Origin: an uncultured Roseovarius sp.
Lineage (GTDB): Bacteria; Pseudomonadota; Alphaproteobacteria; Rhodobacterales; Rhodobacteraceae
Direction of reading: 5' to 3'
DNA: 47,837 nt
NCBI RefSeq assembly: GCF_913054395.1
Contig: NZ_CAJXIP010000012.1
Span: forward strand, 1-47,837
The translations under genes and the position numbers were made by a program. Shown here piece by piece: positions 31,654 to 42,136 of this stretch. The notes under the pieces were generated by a model that was not told the origin of the DNA, ran no database searches, and saw only the letters and a program-made list of their open reading frames with translations. How positions within the stretch are numbered: the stretch's first letter is position 1; every line of letters begins with the position of its first letter.

Positions 31654-32796
31654 TCAGGCGGCGGCGATTTGCTTTTTCGGGTCATAGAACGGACGCTCGA
31701 CCACGGTGGCGCGGGCCGGACCGGATTTGGTCACAACCTCGACCTCGGCGCCGATATTGGCGTGCTCGGCCGAGACCATGGCCAGCGCGATGTTCTTTTC
31801 AAGGCGTGGCGAATAAACGGCCGAGGTGACCTTGCCGATGGATTGCCCCTCCTTGTTGATCGCCCAGAACGTGGTGTTCGGCCCCCTGAGCGGCTCGCAG
31901 TCGATGATCAGCCCGACCTGTTTGCGGCTCACGCCCTCTTTCTGAATACGGCGCAGCGCTGCCTTGCCGATGAAATCGGCCTCCATGTCGAGGTTCACCA
32001 AGCGGTCAAAGCCAAGCTCAAAGGGGTTGGTGCTGCTGTCGGCATCGGCGTGATAGGACAGCATGCCGCCTTCGATGCGACGAATGGACGAGGTGTGACC
32101 GGGCTTGAGACCAAAGGGCATGCCCGCCGCCATGATCCGCTCCCAGAGAGCGTCACCTTTCGTTCCGTCGCGCAGGTAAAGCTCGTAGCCAAGCTCGCTT
32201 GACCAACCGGTGCGCGACACGATCAGCGGAATGCCGTCAAGATCAAGCTCGCGCAGCCAGTAATACTTGAGGTCCATGATCTCGTCGCCGAACAGGGCGC
32301 GCATGATCTCGCCCGAATTCGGGCCCTGCAATTGCAGCGGCGATACATCGGGCTCGGTGATGGTGACATCAAGGCCAGAGTGCACGGCCAGACCCTGTGC
32401 CCACAAAAGGATGTCACTGTCGGCCAGCGAGATCCAGAAGTGGTTTTCGGCAAGGCGCAGCAGGATCGGGTCGTTCAGCAGGCCGCCGTCGGCATTGGTG
32501 ATCAGGATGTATTTGCACTGGCCGACCGCCATCTTCGAAAGATCGCGCGGGGTCAGCATCTGGGTGAATTTCGCGGCATCCGGCCCGGTGATTTCGACCT
32601 GCCGTTCAACACCCACATCGCACAGGATCGCCTCGTTCACGAGGTTCCAGAAGTTCTGTTCCGGATTGCCGAAATCGCGCGGGATGTACATGTGGTTGTA
32701 CACCGAAAATCCCTGTGCGCCCCAACGGACGGTTGCGTCGAAATAGGGGGATTTACGGATCTGTGTGCCGAAGCCGAAGTCGTCTGCTTGTGTCAT
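31654..32796 (-). CDS. dmdA: Dimethylsulfoniopropionate demethylase DmdA
   Basis: A 380-residue tetrahydrofolate-dependent enzyme of the glycine-cleavage T-protein fold. DmdA transfers a methyl group from DMSP to tetrahydrofolate, giving methylmercaptopropionate. Family hallmarks are easy to read: FGFGTQIRKSPYFDATVRWG, FSVYNHMYIPRDFG, ILCDVGVERQVEITGPDAA, QCKYILITNADGG, LADSDILLWAQGLAVHSG, RTGWSSELGYELYLRDG and GHTSSIRRIEGGMLSYHADA. These are typical of the Roseobacter clade. I chose the ATG at 32796 (AAGGGCG site), which gives the expected N-terminus. It lies downstream of an Lrp/AsnC regulator and upstream of osmC-like, crotonase and ligase genes. Confidence 0.92.
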   Translation of the reverse strand: MTQADDFGFGTQIRKSPYFDATVRWGAQGFSVYNHMYIPRDFGNPEQNFWNLVNEAILCDVGVERQVEITGPDAAKFTQMLTPRDLSKMAVGQCKYILITNADGGLLNDPILLRLAENHFWISLADSDILLWAQGLAVHSGLDVTITEPDVSPLQLQGPNSGEIMRALFGDEIMDLKYYWLRELDLDGIPLIVSRTGWSSELGYELYLRDGTKGDALWERIMAAGMPFGLKPGHTSSIRRIEGGMLSYHADADSSTNPFELGFDRLVNLDMEADFIGKAALRRIQKEGVSRKQVGLIIDCEPLRGPNTTFWAINKEGQSIGKVTSAVYSPRLEKNIALAMVSAEHANIGAEVEVVTKSGPARATVVERPFYDPKKQIAAA

Positions 32797-32959
32797 GTTT
32801 TTCGCCCTTGAAAGCACCTGGCCTGACTGGCCATGGAGTGTTTGAACCTGGCGATTGTTTAGCCCCGGATGACGCATGAAAGCGGACCAAAAAACGGGCC
32901 ATTGGCAGGCTGAACAGACCGTTTTCACGGGGCCGGACGGACCGTTCGGGCGGACGGGG

Positions 32960-33451
32960 CTATTTGTCTGCCTTGGCGGCCAGTTTCGCAAGGTTCGGCT
33001 GGCCATGTTTGACCCTGCGAGTCGCGATGTAGGTCATGTAGCGATCAATCCCGATCTCGGCGGCAAGAAGGCTTTCCATGAGGGTCTGAAACGAAGCGAG
33101 GCTCGGGCTTACGGTTTCCATCACGTAATCCATGCCGCCCCCTGTTGCGATGCAATAGGTGATCTCGTCCAGAGACCTGATAAAGGACTCGAAACGGTCG
33201 AAATCAGCCTTGCGGTGATGCGTCAGGGCGATGGTGACAATGACCTGCGTAAAATCGCCAATCTGGTCAAGCGCGATGTCGGCGCGATACCCTCGAATGA
33301 AACCCGCAGCCTTCAGCCGGTCAAGACGCGCCCAGCAGGGTGTCGGCGACAGATTGACGATCTCGGCCAGTTTCGTCTTGCTCAGTTGCCCATGCTGCTG
33401 CACCGCACTGAGGATGCGAATATCGGTCGCATCAAGGCCAAACCTCTTCAT
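32960..33451 (-). CDS. Lrp/AsnC family transcriptional regulator
   Basis: A 164-residue Lrp/AsnC-type regulator. The helix-turn-helix is at about residues 4-60 (LDATDIRILSAVQQHGQLSK, TKLAEIVNLSPTPCWARLDR), followed by a RAM ligand-binding domain (about 70-150) with GFIRGYRADIALDQIG and TYCIATGGGMDYVMETV. I chose the ATG at 33451; the 38 extra codons upstream are not family-like. It precedes dmdA on the same strand with a 163-base gap and is the obvious candidate for amino-acid- or DMSP-responsive control of dmdA. Confidence 0.88.
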   Translation of the reverse strand: MKRFGLDATDIRILSAVQQHGQLSKTKLAEIVNLSPTPCWARLDRLKAAGFIRGYRADIALDQIGDFTQVIVTIALTHHRKADFDRFESFIRSLDEITYCIATGGGMDYVMETVSPSLASFQTLMESLLAAEIGIDRYMTYIATRRVKHGQPNLAKLAAKADK

Positions 33452-33672
33452 TCGTTCGAAACTTTCATTGGGTCTTGCAAAACAACGGGCAACAGAAAGC
33501 AGTTCTCTGGCTCTTTGGCCAGTTTTAATGCGAAAATCCGTGCGCGGGGTTGGGTTTTGCGACACCTTGCGTGGTAACCGCGTCGGTAAATCCGCCTTGT
33601 TCGTCGCGTGGGGGTTTCGTGCCGAAAGGCGGTGCGGGTGTCCGGGTGTTCGCGAAACCCGTTTTCCGGCCC
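33452..33672. other. Intergenic region between TRAP permease and lrp gene
   Basis: No gene is seen. Two inverted repeats stand out: CTGGC/GCCAG (33507-33522) followed by TTTT on the plus strand, and GGGTTTCG (33612-33619) with CGAAACCC (33653-33660). The second lies just beyond the TRAP permease stop and may help terminate that operon. Confidence 0.35.
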
Positions 33673-35223
33673 CTAGAATAGGGCCGCCGGTAACCAGGTT
33701 GCCAGGAATGGCATGGCCCAGACCAGCAGGATTCCGACCGCCTGCAACGCGATGAAGGGCACGACCCCCTGATAGATTTGCCCGGTCGCGATTTCCTTGG
33801 GCGCTGCGGCACGCAGGTAAAATAACGAAAAGCCGAACGGCGGCGTGAGGAAGCTGGTCTGAAGGTTGATCGCCAACAGGATGCCAAGCCAGATCGGATC
33901 GTGCCCCATCAGGATCAGCGTGGGCGCCACGAGCGGCAACACGATCACCGAGATTTCAACGAAGTCGAGGAAAAAGCCGAGGATGAACACAAAGAGCATC
34001 ACGAAGAGCAATGCACCGTTCGGTCCTCCGGGCAGGTTTTCCAGCAGGTGCGCCACGCGGTCTTCCCCGCCAAGGCCGATGAAGACCAGCGAAAAGAACC
34101 CGGCGGCAAGGATGGTGGCAAAAATCATTGCCGTCATCGTCAGCGTGGAATTCAGGGCGTCATGGATGATCCGCTCGCGGATGGACGCACGCAGGGCCAG
34201 CCCCACGGCGCCAAGGCCGACAACGGCCAGCAGGGTGTAAAAGCCGCCAAGCATCCATTCCAGCGCGCCGTTGTCGCTGCGTTGCAGGCGTACAGGAAAG
34301 GCGCCTGCCAACAGGCCCAGCACGATCAGGGCGGCGGCCCCGAGAAGGATCAGCCGCGGATTGATCCCGATCTTGCGTCCCGCCATGAGAAGCGCGCCGA
34401 TTGCGCCCACCGAAGCTGCCTCGGTGGGTGTCGCGACCCCGCCGAGAATGGCGCCCAGCACGGCAAAGATCAAAAGCACAGGGGGCACGATCGCCGCCAT
34501 CACCTCGCGCCGGTCGGGTTTCGCCAGGCCGATATCGGCAGGCGGCATTTCGGCGGGGCGCAATGCACCCCGGATAAGGATATAAAGCAGGTAGAGCAGC
34601 ACCAGAAGCAGGCCGGGGAGGATCGCGGCGGCAAAGAACTGCCCCACCGAGAGCGCCTCGACCGAGAATTTGCCCTGTTCATATTGCGCCTGCTGATAGG
34701 CGTTGGACATCACGTCGGCCAGGATGATCAGCAGGGTCGAGGGCGGAATGATCTGCCCCAGCGTGCCAGCGGTGCAGACAATACCCGAGGCCACGGCGGG
34801 GTTGTAGCCCGCGCGCAGCATGGTCGGCAGGGCGATCATCCCCATGGCCACGACCGTGGCGCCGACGATACCGGTCGAGGCCGCCAGAAGCGCCCCTACC
34901 AGAACCACCGAGATGCCAAGCCCGCCGCGCAACTGCCCAAAGCTGCGCCCCATGGTGTCAAGCAGCTCTTCGGCGATCTTGCTTTTCTCCAGGATGGCCC
35001 CCATCAGCACGAAAACGGGAATGGCGATCAGGACCGTATTGCCGATCAGCCCGAAGGCGCGCTGCCCCAGAGCCCCCAAAAGGGACACATCCATCACCCC
35101 GAGCATCCAGCCCAGATAGGCAAATCCGACCGCGACCCCGGCAATGCTGAATGACACCGGAAAGCCCGAGAGGATCGCCACCATCAGCGCGGCGAACATG
35201 ATCAGGTCTAGGTATTGGGTCAT
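33673..35223 (-). CDS. dctM: TRAP transporter large permease DctM
   Basis: A 516-residue large membrane subunit of a tripartite ATP-independent periplasmic transporter. About twelve to fourteen hydrophobic segments are visible. Family motifs include FSIAGVAVGFAYLGW, TGIVGATVVAMGMIALPTML, GTLGQIIPPSTLLIILAD, GVATPTEAASVGAIGAL and LQTSFLTPPFGFSLFYLR. It is longer than the common 430-residue DctM because of an insertion around residues 270-330, as in the mannitol/chloroaromatic-compound subgroup. It overlaps the dctQ stop by ATGA. Confidence 0.9.
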   Translation of the reverse strand: MTQYLDLIMFAALMVAILSGFPVSFSIAGVAVGFAYLGWMLGVMDVSLLGALGQRAFGLIGNTVLIAIPVFVLMGAILEKSKIAEELLDTMGRSFGQLRGGLGISVVLVGALLAASTGIVGATVVAMGMIALPTMLRAGYNPAVASGIVCTAGTLGQIIPPSTLLIILADVMSNAYQQAQYEQGKFSVEALSVGQFFAAAILPGLLLVLLYLLYILIRGALRPAEMPPADIGLAKPDRREVMAAIVPPVLLIFAVLGAILGGVATPTEAASVGAIGALLMAGRKIGINPRLILLGAAALIVLGLLAGAFPVRLQRSDNGALEWMLGGFYTLLAVVGLGAVGLALRASIRERIIHDALNSTLTMTAMIFATILAAGFFSLVFIGLGGEDRVAHLLENLPGGPNGALLFVMLFVFILGFFLDFVEISVIVLPLVAPTLILMGHDPIWLGILLAINLQTSFLTPPFGFSLFYLRAAAPKEIATGQIYQGVVPFIALQAVGILLVWAMPFLATWLPAALF

Positions 35224-35717
35224 CTGTCGGTCTCTTCAAGGAATAGCCGCACCAGCAGCGACAGCGACTGAAGCAGGATCAGGATGCAGAAGGCGGGGAT
35301 CAGGGATTTGAGCAGAAAGACCGCCTCGATTCCGCCGACAGAGATCGGCCCTTCGAGGATTTTCCAGGAGTTGCGGACCGAGGGCCAGGACCAGTAGAGC
35401 AGCGCACCCACCGAAGGGATCAAAAGGAACAGGTGACCGAAAATGTCGATGCGCCGCCGGGCGCTGTCACTGACCTTGGCATAGAACACATCGACGCGGA
35501 CGTGTTTGTCGACCAGAAGCGTGAACCCGGCGCCCAGCATGAACAGCGTCGCATGCATGTAAAGCACGCTTTCCTGTGCGGCGATGGAATTGAACCCAAA
35601 GACGTATCGCCCGATGACGATGCAGAACTGAACCAGCACCATGATCAGCGCGAGCCACCGTATCACGCTGGCGAGACCGCGATTCATCTGGTCAATTGCC
35701 GTGGCCAGTCCAAGCAT
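35220..35717 (-). CDS. dctQ: TRAP transporter small permease DctQ
   Basis: A 165-residue small membrane subunit with four hydrophobic segments (about 20-40, 52-70, 92-112, 130-155). The VIGRYVFGFNSIAAQESVLYMH motif and the VDKHVRVDVFY segment are typical. Its stop overlaps the dctM start by four bases, and it follows dctP on the same strand. A GGGGCGG site precedes the ATG at 35717. Confidence 0.88.
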   Translation of the reverse strand: MLGLATAIDQMNRGLASVIRWLALIMVLVQFCIVIGRYVFGFNSIAAQESVLYMHATLFMLGAGFTLLVDKHVRVDVFYAKVSDSARRRIDIFGHLFLLIPSVGALLYWSWPSVRNSWKILEGPISVGGIEAVFLLKSLIPAFCILILLQSLSLLVRLFLEETDR

Positions 35718-35777
35718 TTTCCGCCCCCGTTCCGCTGTGGTTGCGGTGCGCGACCCGTGCCGCGCACCGCCTGGACA

Positions 35778-36863
35778 TCAATACCCAAGGACGCCGGCAC
35801 GGGCGTTCATCTGCCCGTTGTCGGCATAGGTCATGTAACCGCCCACCAGATCGCGATAGGCGATAAAGCTCTCGGCGATACGAACCACAAGCTCGTCCTC
35901 GTCGGCAAGGTATTCCTGCATGATTTCCTGCGCCGCGACACCCATTGCCGCGATCACATCGTCGGGCAGTTTGTGAACCTGAACGCCATGCTCCTGCACC
36001 AGCGTCTTGAGCGATTGCGCGTGCTTGGTCATGTATTCGGTCCAGACCGGATTATAGAGACCGTGACAGGCCTGGGTCACAACCTCTTTCAGGTCGTCGG
36101 GAAGCTCGGCAAAGACCTCGGCGTTCACGCCGCATTCCTCGGCCGAGGACGGCTCGCCGACGCCGGGCCAGTAATAGTGCGGAGCGACCTGATAATAGCC
36201 AAGTGCGGAATCCGTCCAGGGCCCGATGAATTCGCCCGCATCCAGAGCGCCGGTCTGAAGCGCCTGGAACATTGCCGGGCCGCTCATCGCTTCCGCGGCC
36301 ATGCCAAGCTTGGCCGCCATCTGCGAGGCAATGCCGGTGGTGCGGAACTTGAGGCCCTTGAGGTCTTCGACCGAGTTGATCTCGGTCTTGAACCATCCGG
36401 CCCATTGCGGCCCGGAGTTGCCGCAGAGGAACGGCTTGATGCCAAAGCGGCCATACATCTCGTCGTAAAGCGCCTGACCGCCACCGTGATACATCCAGCC
36501 AAATTGCTCGTCCGCGCGCAGGCCGAAGGGCTGTGAGCCAAACAGCAGGATGCCCTTGGATTTGGAGCCCCAATAGGCCGGAACCGCGTGATAAAGTTCC
36601 GCGGTGCCTTCGGAGACGGCATCGAACACGCCATTGCCGGGCACGATTTCACCGGCGGCATACAGCGTGACATTGATGCGCCCGCCCGAAAGAGTGGTGA
36701 TCCGGTCGGCAAGGGTTTGCGCGGCTACCCCCGGTCCGGGCAGATTCTTGGGCCAGGCCGAAACCAGTTTCCAGTTGCGCACGTCCTGTGCGATGGCCGG
36801 GGCGGCAAGTGCGGTCGCTGCGGCGCCAATCCCGCCGGTGGCCAGAAATTTACGTCTATCCAT
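35778..36863 (-). CDS. dctP: TRAP transporter substrate-binding protein DctP (Tat-exported)
   Basis: A 361-residue periplasmic solute receptor with a Tat signal (MDRRKFLATGGIGAAATALA, cleavage after APAIA). The DctP fold is evident, with the conserved ligand-binding arginine region LKGLKFRTTGIASQMAAKLG and the FGWMYHGGGQALYDE and ALDAGEFIGPW segments. It resembles the TakP/mannitol-chloroaromatic subgroup, members of which carry 2-oxo acids or similar carboxylates. It lies 73 bases downstream of hutU and on the same strand, so it may belong to the histidine-utilisation operon and import histidine, urocanate or a related acid; a dmd-related substrate is the other possibility. Both are inference. 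Confidence 0.85.
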   Translation of the reverse strand: MDRRKFLATGGIGAAATALAAPAIAQDVRNWKLVSAWPKNLPGPGVAAQTLADRITTLSGGRINVTLYAAGEIVPGNGVFDAVSEGTAELYHAVPAYWGSKSKGILLFGSQPFGLRADEQFGWMYHGGGQALYDEMYGRFGIKPFLCGNSGPQWAGWFKTEINSVEDLKGLKFRTTGIASQMAAKLGMAAEAMSGPAMFQALQTGALDAGEFIGPWTDSALGYYQVAPHYYWPGVGEPSSAEECGVNAEVFAELPDDLKEVVTQACHGLYNPVWTEYMTKHAQSLKTLVQEHGVQVHKLPDDVIAAMGVAAQEIMQEYLADEDELVVRIAESFIAYRDLVGGYMTYADNGQMNARAGVLGY

Positions 36864-36936
36864 TGGTTTTCTCCATGTTGAGTGGGGTTTGCTTGGGGTT
36901 TCGTTGGCCGTCTGTCGCGGCCCTCAATGGTTTCGG

Positions 36937-38607
36937 TCAGCCCAGAATGCGGGGCAGGCGCAGCCCGTGTTCGCGGGCACAGTCGATGGCCTCTTCATAG
37001 CCGGCATCGGCGTGGCGCCAGACGCCAGAAGCAGGGTCGTTCCACAACACGCGCTCGATCCGTCTGGCGGCCTCGGGCGTGCCATCCGCGCAGATCACAA
37101 CACCGGCATGCTGGCTAAAGCCCATGCCGACGCCGCCGCCGTGGTGGATGCTGACCCAAGTGGCCCCCGACGCCGTGTTGACCAGCGCATTCAGAAGCGG
37201 CCAGTCGCTGACCGCGTCAGAGCCATCCTTCATCGCCTCGGTCTCGCGGTTGGGCGAGGCAACCGAGCCGCTGTCCAGATGGTCGCGCCCGATCACCACC
37301 GGGGCTTTCAATTCGCCGCTTGCGACCATCTCGTTGAAAGCAAGGCCCGCGCGGTGCCGGTCGCCAAGTCCGATCCAGCAAATCCGCGCCGGCAGGCCCT
37401 GGAACTCAATCCGGTCGCGAGCCATGTCGAGCCAGTTGTGAAGATGTGTGTTGTCGGGGAACAGCTCTTTCATCTTCTGGTCGGTCTTGTAGATATCCTC
37501 GGGATCACCCGAAAGCGCCGCCCAACGGAAGGGGCCGATGCCGCGACAGAACAGCGGGCGGATATAGGCGGGCACGAAGCCGGGGAAGGCAAAGGCATTC
37601 TCCAGCCCTTCTTCAAGCGCGACCTGCCGGATGTTGTTGCCGTAATCCAGCGTCGGCACGCCTGCGTTCCAGAAATCGACCATCGCCGCCACATGGGTCT
37701 TCATGCTGGCGCGTGCGGCTTTTTCCACCGCCTTGGGATCGGTTTCGCGCTTGGCGCGCCACTCTGCTATGTTCCAGCCCTGCGGCAGGTAGCCGTTGAT
37801 CGGATCATGCGCACTGGTCTGGTCGGTGACGATGTCCGGGCGCACACCGCGCCGATAAAGTTCGGGAAAGACATCGGCGGCATTGCCAAGCAAACCGACG
37901 GATTTGGCCTCGCCCGCCTTGGTCCAGCGCTCGATCATCTCAAGCGCCTCGTCAAGCGTATCGGCGCGTTCATCGACGTAGCGGGTCCGCAGACGGAAAT
38001 CTATGCTGTCGGGGTTGCATTCGACCGCGAGACAGCAAGCGCCCGCCATGACCGCTGCCAGGGGCTGTGCGCCGCCCATGCCACCCAGTCCACCGGTGAG
38101 AATCCATTTGCCCCTGAGGTCGCCGCCATAATGCTGGCGGCCGGCCTCGACGAATGTTTCATAGGTGCCCTGAACGATGCCCTGGCTGCCGATATAGATC
38201 CATGACCCGGCGGTCATCTGGCCATACATGGCCAGCCCCTTTTTATCGAGGTCGTTGAAGTGGTCCCATGTCGCCCAATGCGGCACGAGGTTGGAGTTGG
38301 CGATAAGCACGCGCGGCGCATCCGTGTGGGTCTTGATGATGGCTATGGGCTTGCCCGATTGCACCACCAATGTCTCGTCGGCCTCCAGATCCTTTAGGCT
38401 GGATACGATTGTGTCGAAGTCGTCCCAGGTCCGCGCGGCACGACCGATCCCGCCATATACCACTAACTCGTGCGGGTTCTCGGCCACATCCGGGTGCAGG
38501 TTGTTCATGAGCATCCGAAGCGGCGCTTCGGTCTGCCAGCTTTTGGCGTTCAGCTCGGTGCCGGTCGGGGGATAGATATCGCGGGTGTTCTTGCGAGGGT
38601 CGCTCAT
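36937..38607 (-). CDS. hutU: Urocanate hydratase HutU
   Basis: A 557-residue urocanase, the usual family length, which converts urocanate to imidazolonepropionate using tightly bound NAD+. Readable marks are [61 protein letters not shown] and [19 protein letters not shown], which includes the active-site region. I chose the ATG at 38607, which overlaps the hutG stop as ATGA and has a GGAGG site; the longer open frame is hutG antisense-frame sequence. It is the last hut gene of the leftward operon. Confidence 0.95.
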   Translation of the reverse strand: MSDPRKNTRDIYPPTGTELNAKSWQTEAPLRMLMNNLHPDVAENPHELVVYGGIGRAARTWDDFDTIVSSLKDLEADETLVVQSGKPIAIIKTHTDAPRVLIANSNLVPHWATWDHFNDLDKKGLAMYGQMTAGSWIYIGSQGIVQGTYETFVEAGRQHYGGDLRGKWILTGGLGGMGGAQPLAAVMAGACCLAVECNPDSIDFRLRTRYVDERADTLDEALEMIERWTKAGEAKSVGLLGNAADVFPELYRRGVRPDIVTDQTSAHDPINGYLPQGWNIAEWRAKRETDPKAVEKAARASMKTHVAAMVDFWNAGVPTLDYGNNIRQVALEEGLENAFAFPGFVPAYIRPLFCRGIGPFRWAALSGDPEDIYKTDQKMKELFPDNTHLHNWLDMARDRIEFQGLPARICWIGLGDRHRAGLAFNEMVASGELKAPVVIGRDHLDSGSVASPNRETEAMKDGSDAVSDWPLLNALVNTASGATWVSIHHGGGVGMGFSQHAGVVICADGTPEAARRIERVLWNDPASGVWRHADAGYEEAIDCAREHGLRLPRILG

Positions 38608-39392
38608 TGGGGCCTCCAGTCGGACAGGGTCTTGAGAATGGTCGTGAGATGCGGGCGCAGCCGCGCCGCGCGGTCTTCGGCAAAGTCCCACGGCGGGGAT
38701 TCTGCCATATATGTGGATTGGGCCAGTTCCATCTGAATGGCATGTACACCCTGCGCGGGCTGACCGTAGTGGCGCGTCGTCCAGCCACCTTTGAAGCGCC
38801 CGTTCAGCACCGTGCAATAGCCTTCGGCACGTTTGCAAATCCGAAGAACAGCGCTTTCGATCTCCGCCGCGCAGGTCACGCCCGAATTGGTGCCAATGTT
38901 GAAATCAGGCAGGGTTCCATCGAAGAGAAACGGAATCAGCGACCGGATCGAATGGCAATCGTAGAGAATTGCATAACCATGGATCGCCTTGACGCGCTCA
39001 AGCTCTGCGCCGAGCGCGGCATGATAGGGGGCGTGATAGGCGGCGCGGCGGCGTTCTGTCTCGGTCGCATCGGGTTCCTGACCCTCGCGATAAATCGACA
39101 GGCCGTCGAAATCGGTCAGCGGGCAAAGCCCGGTGGTGTTCTGACCGGGGTAGAGGCTTGCCCCCGAAGGATCGCGATTGACGTCGATCACATAGCGATG
39201 GACCGGTGTGCGCACCGTGGTCACATCGGCCACCAACCCCGCGTAAAGGTCGTGGATATGCCAATCGGTATCGGCGATCGCGCGACCGGTATCGTTCAGG
39301 CGCGCAAGGCAGTCGTCGGGAATCTCGGTGCCGGTATGGGGCAGGCCCAGAACCAGCGGGCCCTTGCCCTGCGTGATCTCGATCGGGCTCAT
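38604..39392 (-). CDS. hutG: N-formylglutamate deformylase HutG
   Basis: A 262-residue N-formylglutamate amidohydrolase that yields glutamate and formate in the last step of this pathway. Family features are [27 protein letters not shown] [35 protein letters not shown] with metal-binding His and Asp, and [13 protein letters not shown] and [14 protein letters not shown]. It overlaps hutH upstream and hutU downstream by ATGA junctions. Its presence together with HutF shows that formiminoglutamate is processed in two steps. Confidence 0.93.
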   Translation of the reverse strand: MSPIEITQGKGPLVLGLPHTGTEIPDDCLARLNDTGRAIADTDWHIHDLYAGLVADVTTVRTPVHRYVIDVNRDPSGASLYPGQNTTGLCPLTDFDGLSIYREGQEPDATETERRRAAYHAPYHAALGAELERVKAIHGYAILYDCHSIRSLIPFLFDGTLPDFNIGTNSGVTCAAEIESAVLRICKRAEGYCTVLNGRFKGGWTTRHYGQPAQGVHAIQMELAQSTYMAESPPWDFAEDRAARLRPHLTTILKTLSDWRPQ

Positions 39393-40915
39393 AGGGTCAG
39401 CTCCAATTCGGCGGCCGCGGCGAGGCTGTCATCTCTTACGCAGGCCGCCGCAGAATTTATGTCGGGCGCAAGGTAGCGATCCTGTTGCAGGGTCGGCACG
39501 ACGCTGCGCAGGTGCGCCATGGCGGATTGCAGCGGCGCAGAGGTCGCCAGCGGTGCGCGCTGTTCGATGCCCTGTGTGGCGCACATCGCCTCGATCCCCA
39601 GAATGACCGAGAGGTTGGCCGTCATCCGGCCAAGACGGCGCGCACCATGGGCGGCCATGCTGACGTGATCCTCTTGATTGGCTGAGGTCGGGGTGCTGTC
39701 GGTCGAGCAGGGGTTTGCCAGATGCTTGTTCTCGCTCATCAGGGCGGCGGTGGTCACCTCGGCAATCATCAGGCCCGAATTCAGCCCCGGTTCCGGTGTC
39801 AGGAAGGGCGACAGGTCAAAGGATAGCGTCGGATCCACCATCAAGGCCACGCGGCGTTGTGCGATAGCCCCGATTTCGGCGAGGGCCAGGGCGATCTGAT
39901 CGGCGGCAAACCCCACCGGTTCGGCGTGAAAGTTGCCGCCCGACAGAATCTCGTCCGTTCCGGCAATGACCAGGGGGTTGTCGGTGACGGCATTTGCTTC
40001 GATTTCAAGCGTTCTGCCCGCAAAACGGAGCAGGTCAATCGCGGCGCCTGTCACCTGCGGCTGGCAGCGGATGCAATAGGGGTCTTGCACGCGGGTGTCG
40101 CCATCGCGGTGGCTCTCGCGGATCACGCTGCCGTCGAGCAGGCGGGACATCGCCGCGGCGACCTCGATCTGGCCGCGGTGGCCGCGCAGGGTGTGAATGG
40201 CCGGCGTCAGGGGGGCGGTCGATCCCATGATCGCATCGGTGGACAGGGCCGATGTCACGACCGCCGCGCGCGCCGCGCGCCAGGCGTCGAACAATCCTGT
40301 CAGCGCACAGGCAGTCGAGAATTGCGTGCCATTGATCAGCGCAAGGCCTTCCTTTGGGCCAAGCACTACAGGTGTCAGGCCGGCCTTTTCAAGTGCCGCG
40401 CCGCCGGGCATCGTTTGACCCGCGTATCTGGCTTCGCCTGCGCCGATCATCACGGCGGCCATATGCGCCAGCGGCGCCAGATCGCCAGAGGCGCCGACCG
40501 AACCCTGCACCGGGATCACCGGCAGAACGCCACGCGTCAGCATCGCCTCGATCAGCGCGCAAATCTCCCATCGCACCCCAGAGGCCCCACGCCCCAGCGA
40601 CAAGAGCTTGAGCGCCATCATCAGGCGTGTGGTTGCGGGCTCCAGCGGGTCGCCGACGCCACAGCAATGCGACAGGATCAGGTTGCGCTGAAGGGTTTCG
40701 GTATCCTCAGGTGCAATCCGGACAGAGGCGAGTTTGCCAAAGCCGGTGTTGACGCCATAGACCGGGATATCGCCCTTGGCGGCCTTGCTGATGATGGCGG
40801 CAGAGGCATCGACCGGACGGCGCGCTCCGGGATCGAGGCGAACAGCACCCTCTGTGCGCCAGATGGCTTCCAATTCGGCCAGACTCGTGGTTCCGGGGTG
40901 CAGGGTTTGTGTCAT
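39389..40915 (-). CDS. hutH: Histidine ammonia-lyase HutH
   Basis: A 508-residue histidase that deaminates histidine to urocanate. The Ala-Ser-Gly triad that self-cyclises to the MIO electrophile is at residues 142-144 ([14 protein letters not shown]). Other conserved segments are [50 protein letters not shown]-type [24 protein letters not shown] and [13 protein letters not shown]. It overlaps hutI upstream and hutG downstream by ATGA junctions. No truncation or frameshift is seen. Confidence 0.95.
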   Translation of the reverse strand: MTQTLHPGTTSLAELEAIWRTEGAVRLDPGARRPVDASAAIISKAAKGDIPVYGVNTGFGKLASVRIAPEDTETLQRNLILSHCCGVGDPLEPATTRLMMALKLLSLGRGASGVRWEICALIEAMLTRGVLPVIPVQGSVGASGDLAPLAHMAAVMIGAGEARYAGQTMPGGAALEKAGLTPVVLGPKEGLALINGTQFSTACALTGLFDAWRAARAAVVTSALSTDAIMGSTAPLTPAIHTLRGHRGQIEVAAAMSRLLDGSVIRESHRDGDTRVQDPYCIRCQPQVTGAAIDLLRFAGRTLEIEANAVTDNPLVIAGTDEILSGGNFHAEPVGFAADQIALALAEIGAIAQRRVALMVDPTLSFDLSPFLTPEPGLNSGLMIAEVTTAALMSENKHLANPCSTDSTPTSANQEDHVSMAAHGARRLGRMTANLSVILGIEAMCATQGIEQRAPLATSAPLQSAMAHLRSVVPTLQQDRYLAPDINSAAACVRDDSLAAAAELELTL

Positions 40916-42117
40916 GCGACACCTCCAAAGATGCGAGAGTGCAAGGGATTGATGCCGATGCCATAGGACAATTCCGCCGGATCACTGACATTCCAGATCG
41001 CAAGGTCGGCGCGCATGCCCGGCGCAATAACGCCGCAATCGTCCAGCCCGAGGGCGCGCGCAGCGTTGCGGGTGGTGCCCGCCAGGGCCTCGGCCGGGGT
41101 CATGCGGAATAGCGTGCAGGCCATGTTCATCGCCACCAGGACCGACCCGAGGGGCGAGGAACCGGGGTTCCAGTCGGTGGCGACGGCCATCGGCACGCCA
41201 TGATCGCGAAACGCCTGAACGGGCGGCGCTTGCGTTTCATGGATCGTATAGAAGGCACCGGGCAGAAGGACGGCGACCGTGCCCGCCTCGGCCAAAGCGG
41301 CGGCATCGGAATTTGTGGCATATTCCACGTGATCGGCGGACAAGGCGCCGTATTTGGCCGCCAGTGCCGTGCCGCCGATATGGCTTAGTTGTTCGGCATG
41401 GAGTTTGACCGGCAATCCAAGCGCGCGCGCCTTGTCGAAAACGCGGGCGATCTGCGCGGTGTCAAAGGCTATGCCCTCGCAAAATCCGTCCACCGCATCG
41501 ACCAGCCCTTCGGCGTGGGCGGCTTCGAGCGCGGGCAGGCAGGTGCTGTCGATATAGTTGTCGGCATCAGCGCCGCCCGGCACCGCATGTGCGCCAAGAA
41601 AGCTTGTCACCACGCGGATCGGGCGCTTTTGGCCCAAGGCACGTGCGACTCGCAGCATCTTCAATTCGGTTTCCGTATCGAGCCCGTAGCCGGACTTTAT
41701 CTCGATCAGCCCGACGCCCTGCGCGATCAGGGCATCGACACGCGGCAGGGCGCTTTCCAGCAGCTCGGCCTCGGTCGCGCCGCGTGTCGCCGTGACGGTC
41801 GAGACGATGCCGCCCCCGGCGCGGGCGATTTCCTCGTAGCTGGCCCCGTTCAGGCGCATTTCGAATTCGCGCGCGCGATTGCCGCCGTGGACAATATGGG
41901 TGTGACAGTCAATCAGGGCCGGTGTGACAAGGCGTCCGTCATGGCGCTGGCGGGCAAGCCCTGCATAGCCGGACGGCAAATCTGCTTCCGGGCCGACCCA
42001 TTCGATCATCTGATCCGTGACGACGATCGCAGCATCGCGCAGCAAGCCATCGTCGCTGGCATCTTGCACCATGGTGGCTGCTGAAATTCCGGAAATGACG
42101 TAGGAAGGTGCCATCAT
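40912..42117 (-). CDS. hutI: Imidazolonepropionase HutI
   Basis: A 401-residue amidohydrolase-fold zinc/iron enzyme that opens the imidazolone ring to formiminoglutamate. The metal ligands lie in [25 protein letters not shown] and [13 protein letters not shown], and the [10 protein letters not shown] motif is present. I chose the first of two adjacent ATGs, at 42117 (MMAPSYV), preceded by AAGGA; the earlier open frame extends into the operator region. First gene of the leftward hutI-H-G-U operon, ATGA-coupled to hutH. Confidence 0.93.
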   Translation of the reverse strand: MMAPSYVISGISAATMVQDASDDGLLRDAAIVVTDQMIEWVGPEADLPSGYAGLARQRHDGRLVTPALIDCHTHIVHGGNRAREFEMRLNGASYEEIARAGGGIVSTVTATRGATEAELLESALPRVDALIAQGVGLIEIKSGYGLDTETELKMLRVARALGQKRPIRVVTSFLGAHAVPGGADADNYIDSTCLPALEAAHAEGLVDAVDGFCEGIAFDTAQIARVFDKARALGLPVKLHAEQLSHIGGTALAAKYGALSADHVEYATNSDAAALAEAGTVAVLLPGAFYTIHETQAPPVQAFRDHGVPMAVATDWNPGSSPLGSVLVAMNMACTLFRMTPAEALAGTTRNAARALGLDDCGVIAPGMRADLAIWNVSDPAELSYGIGINPLHSRIFGGVA

Positions 42118-42136
42118 GAGTCCTTGTCTAAATGCG

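Noticed and set aside
33901..35154. Rightward 417-codon hydrophilic open frame opposite dctM
   Set aside because: Extremely His/Gln/Arg-rich composition typical of the reverse complement of a membrane-protein gene.
36604..38205. Rightward 533-codon open frame opposite hutU and dctP
   Set aside because: It crosses two clearly recognised genes on the other strand and has no motif; a shadow.
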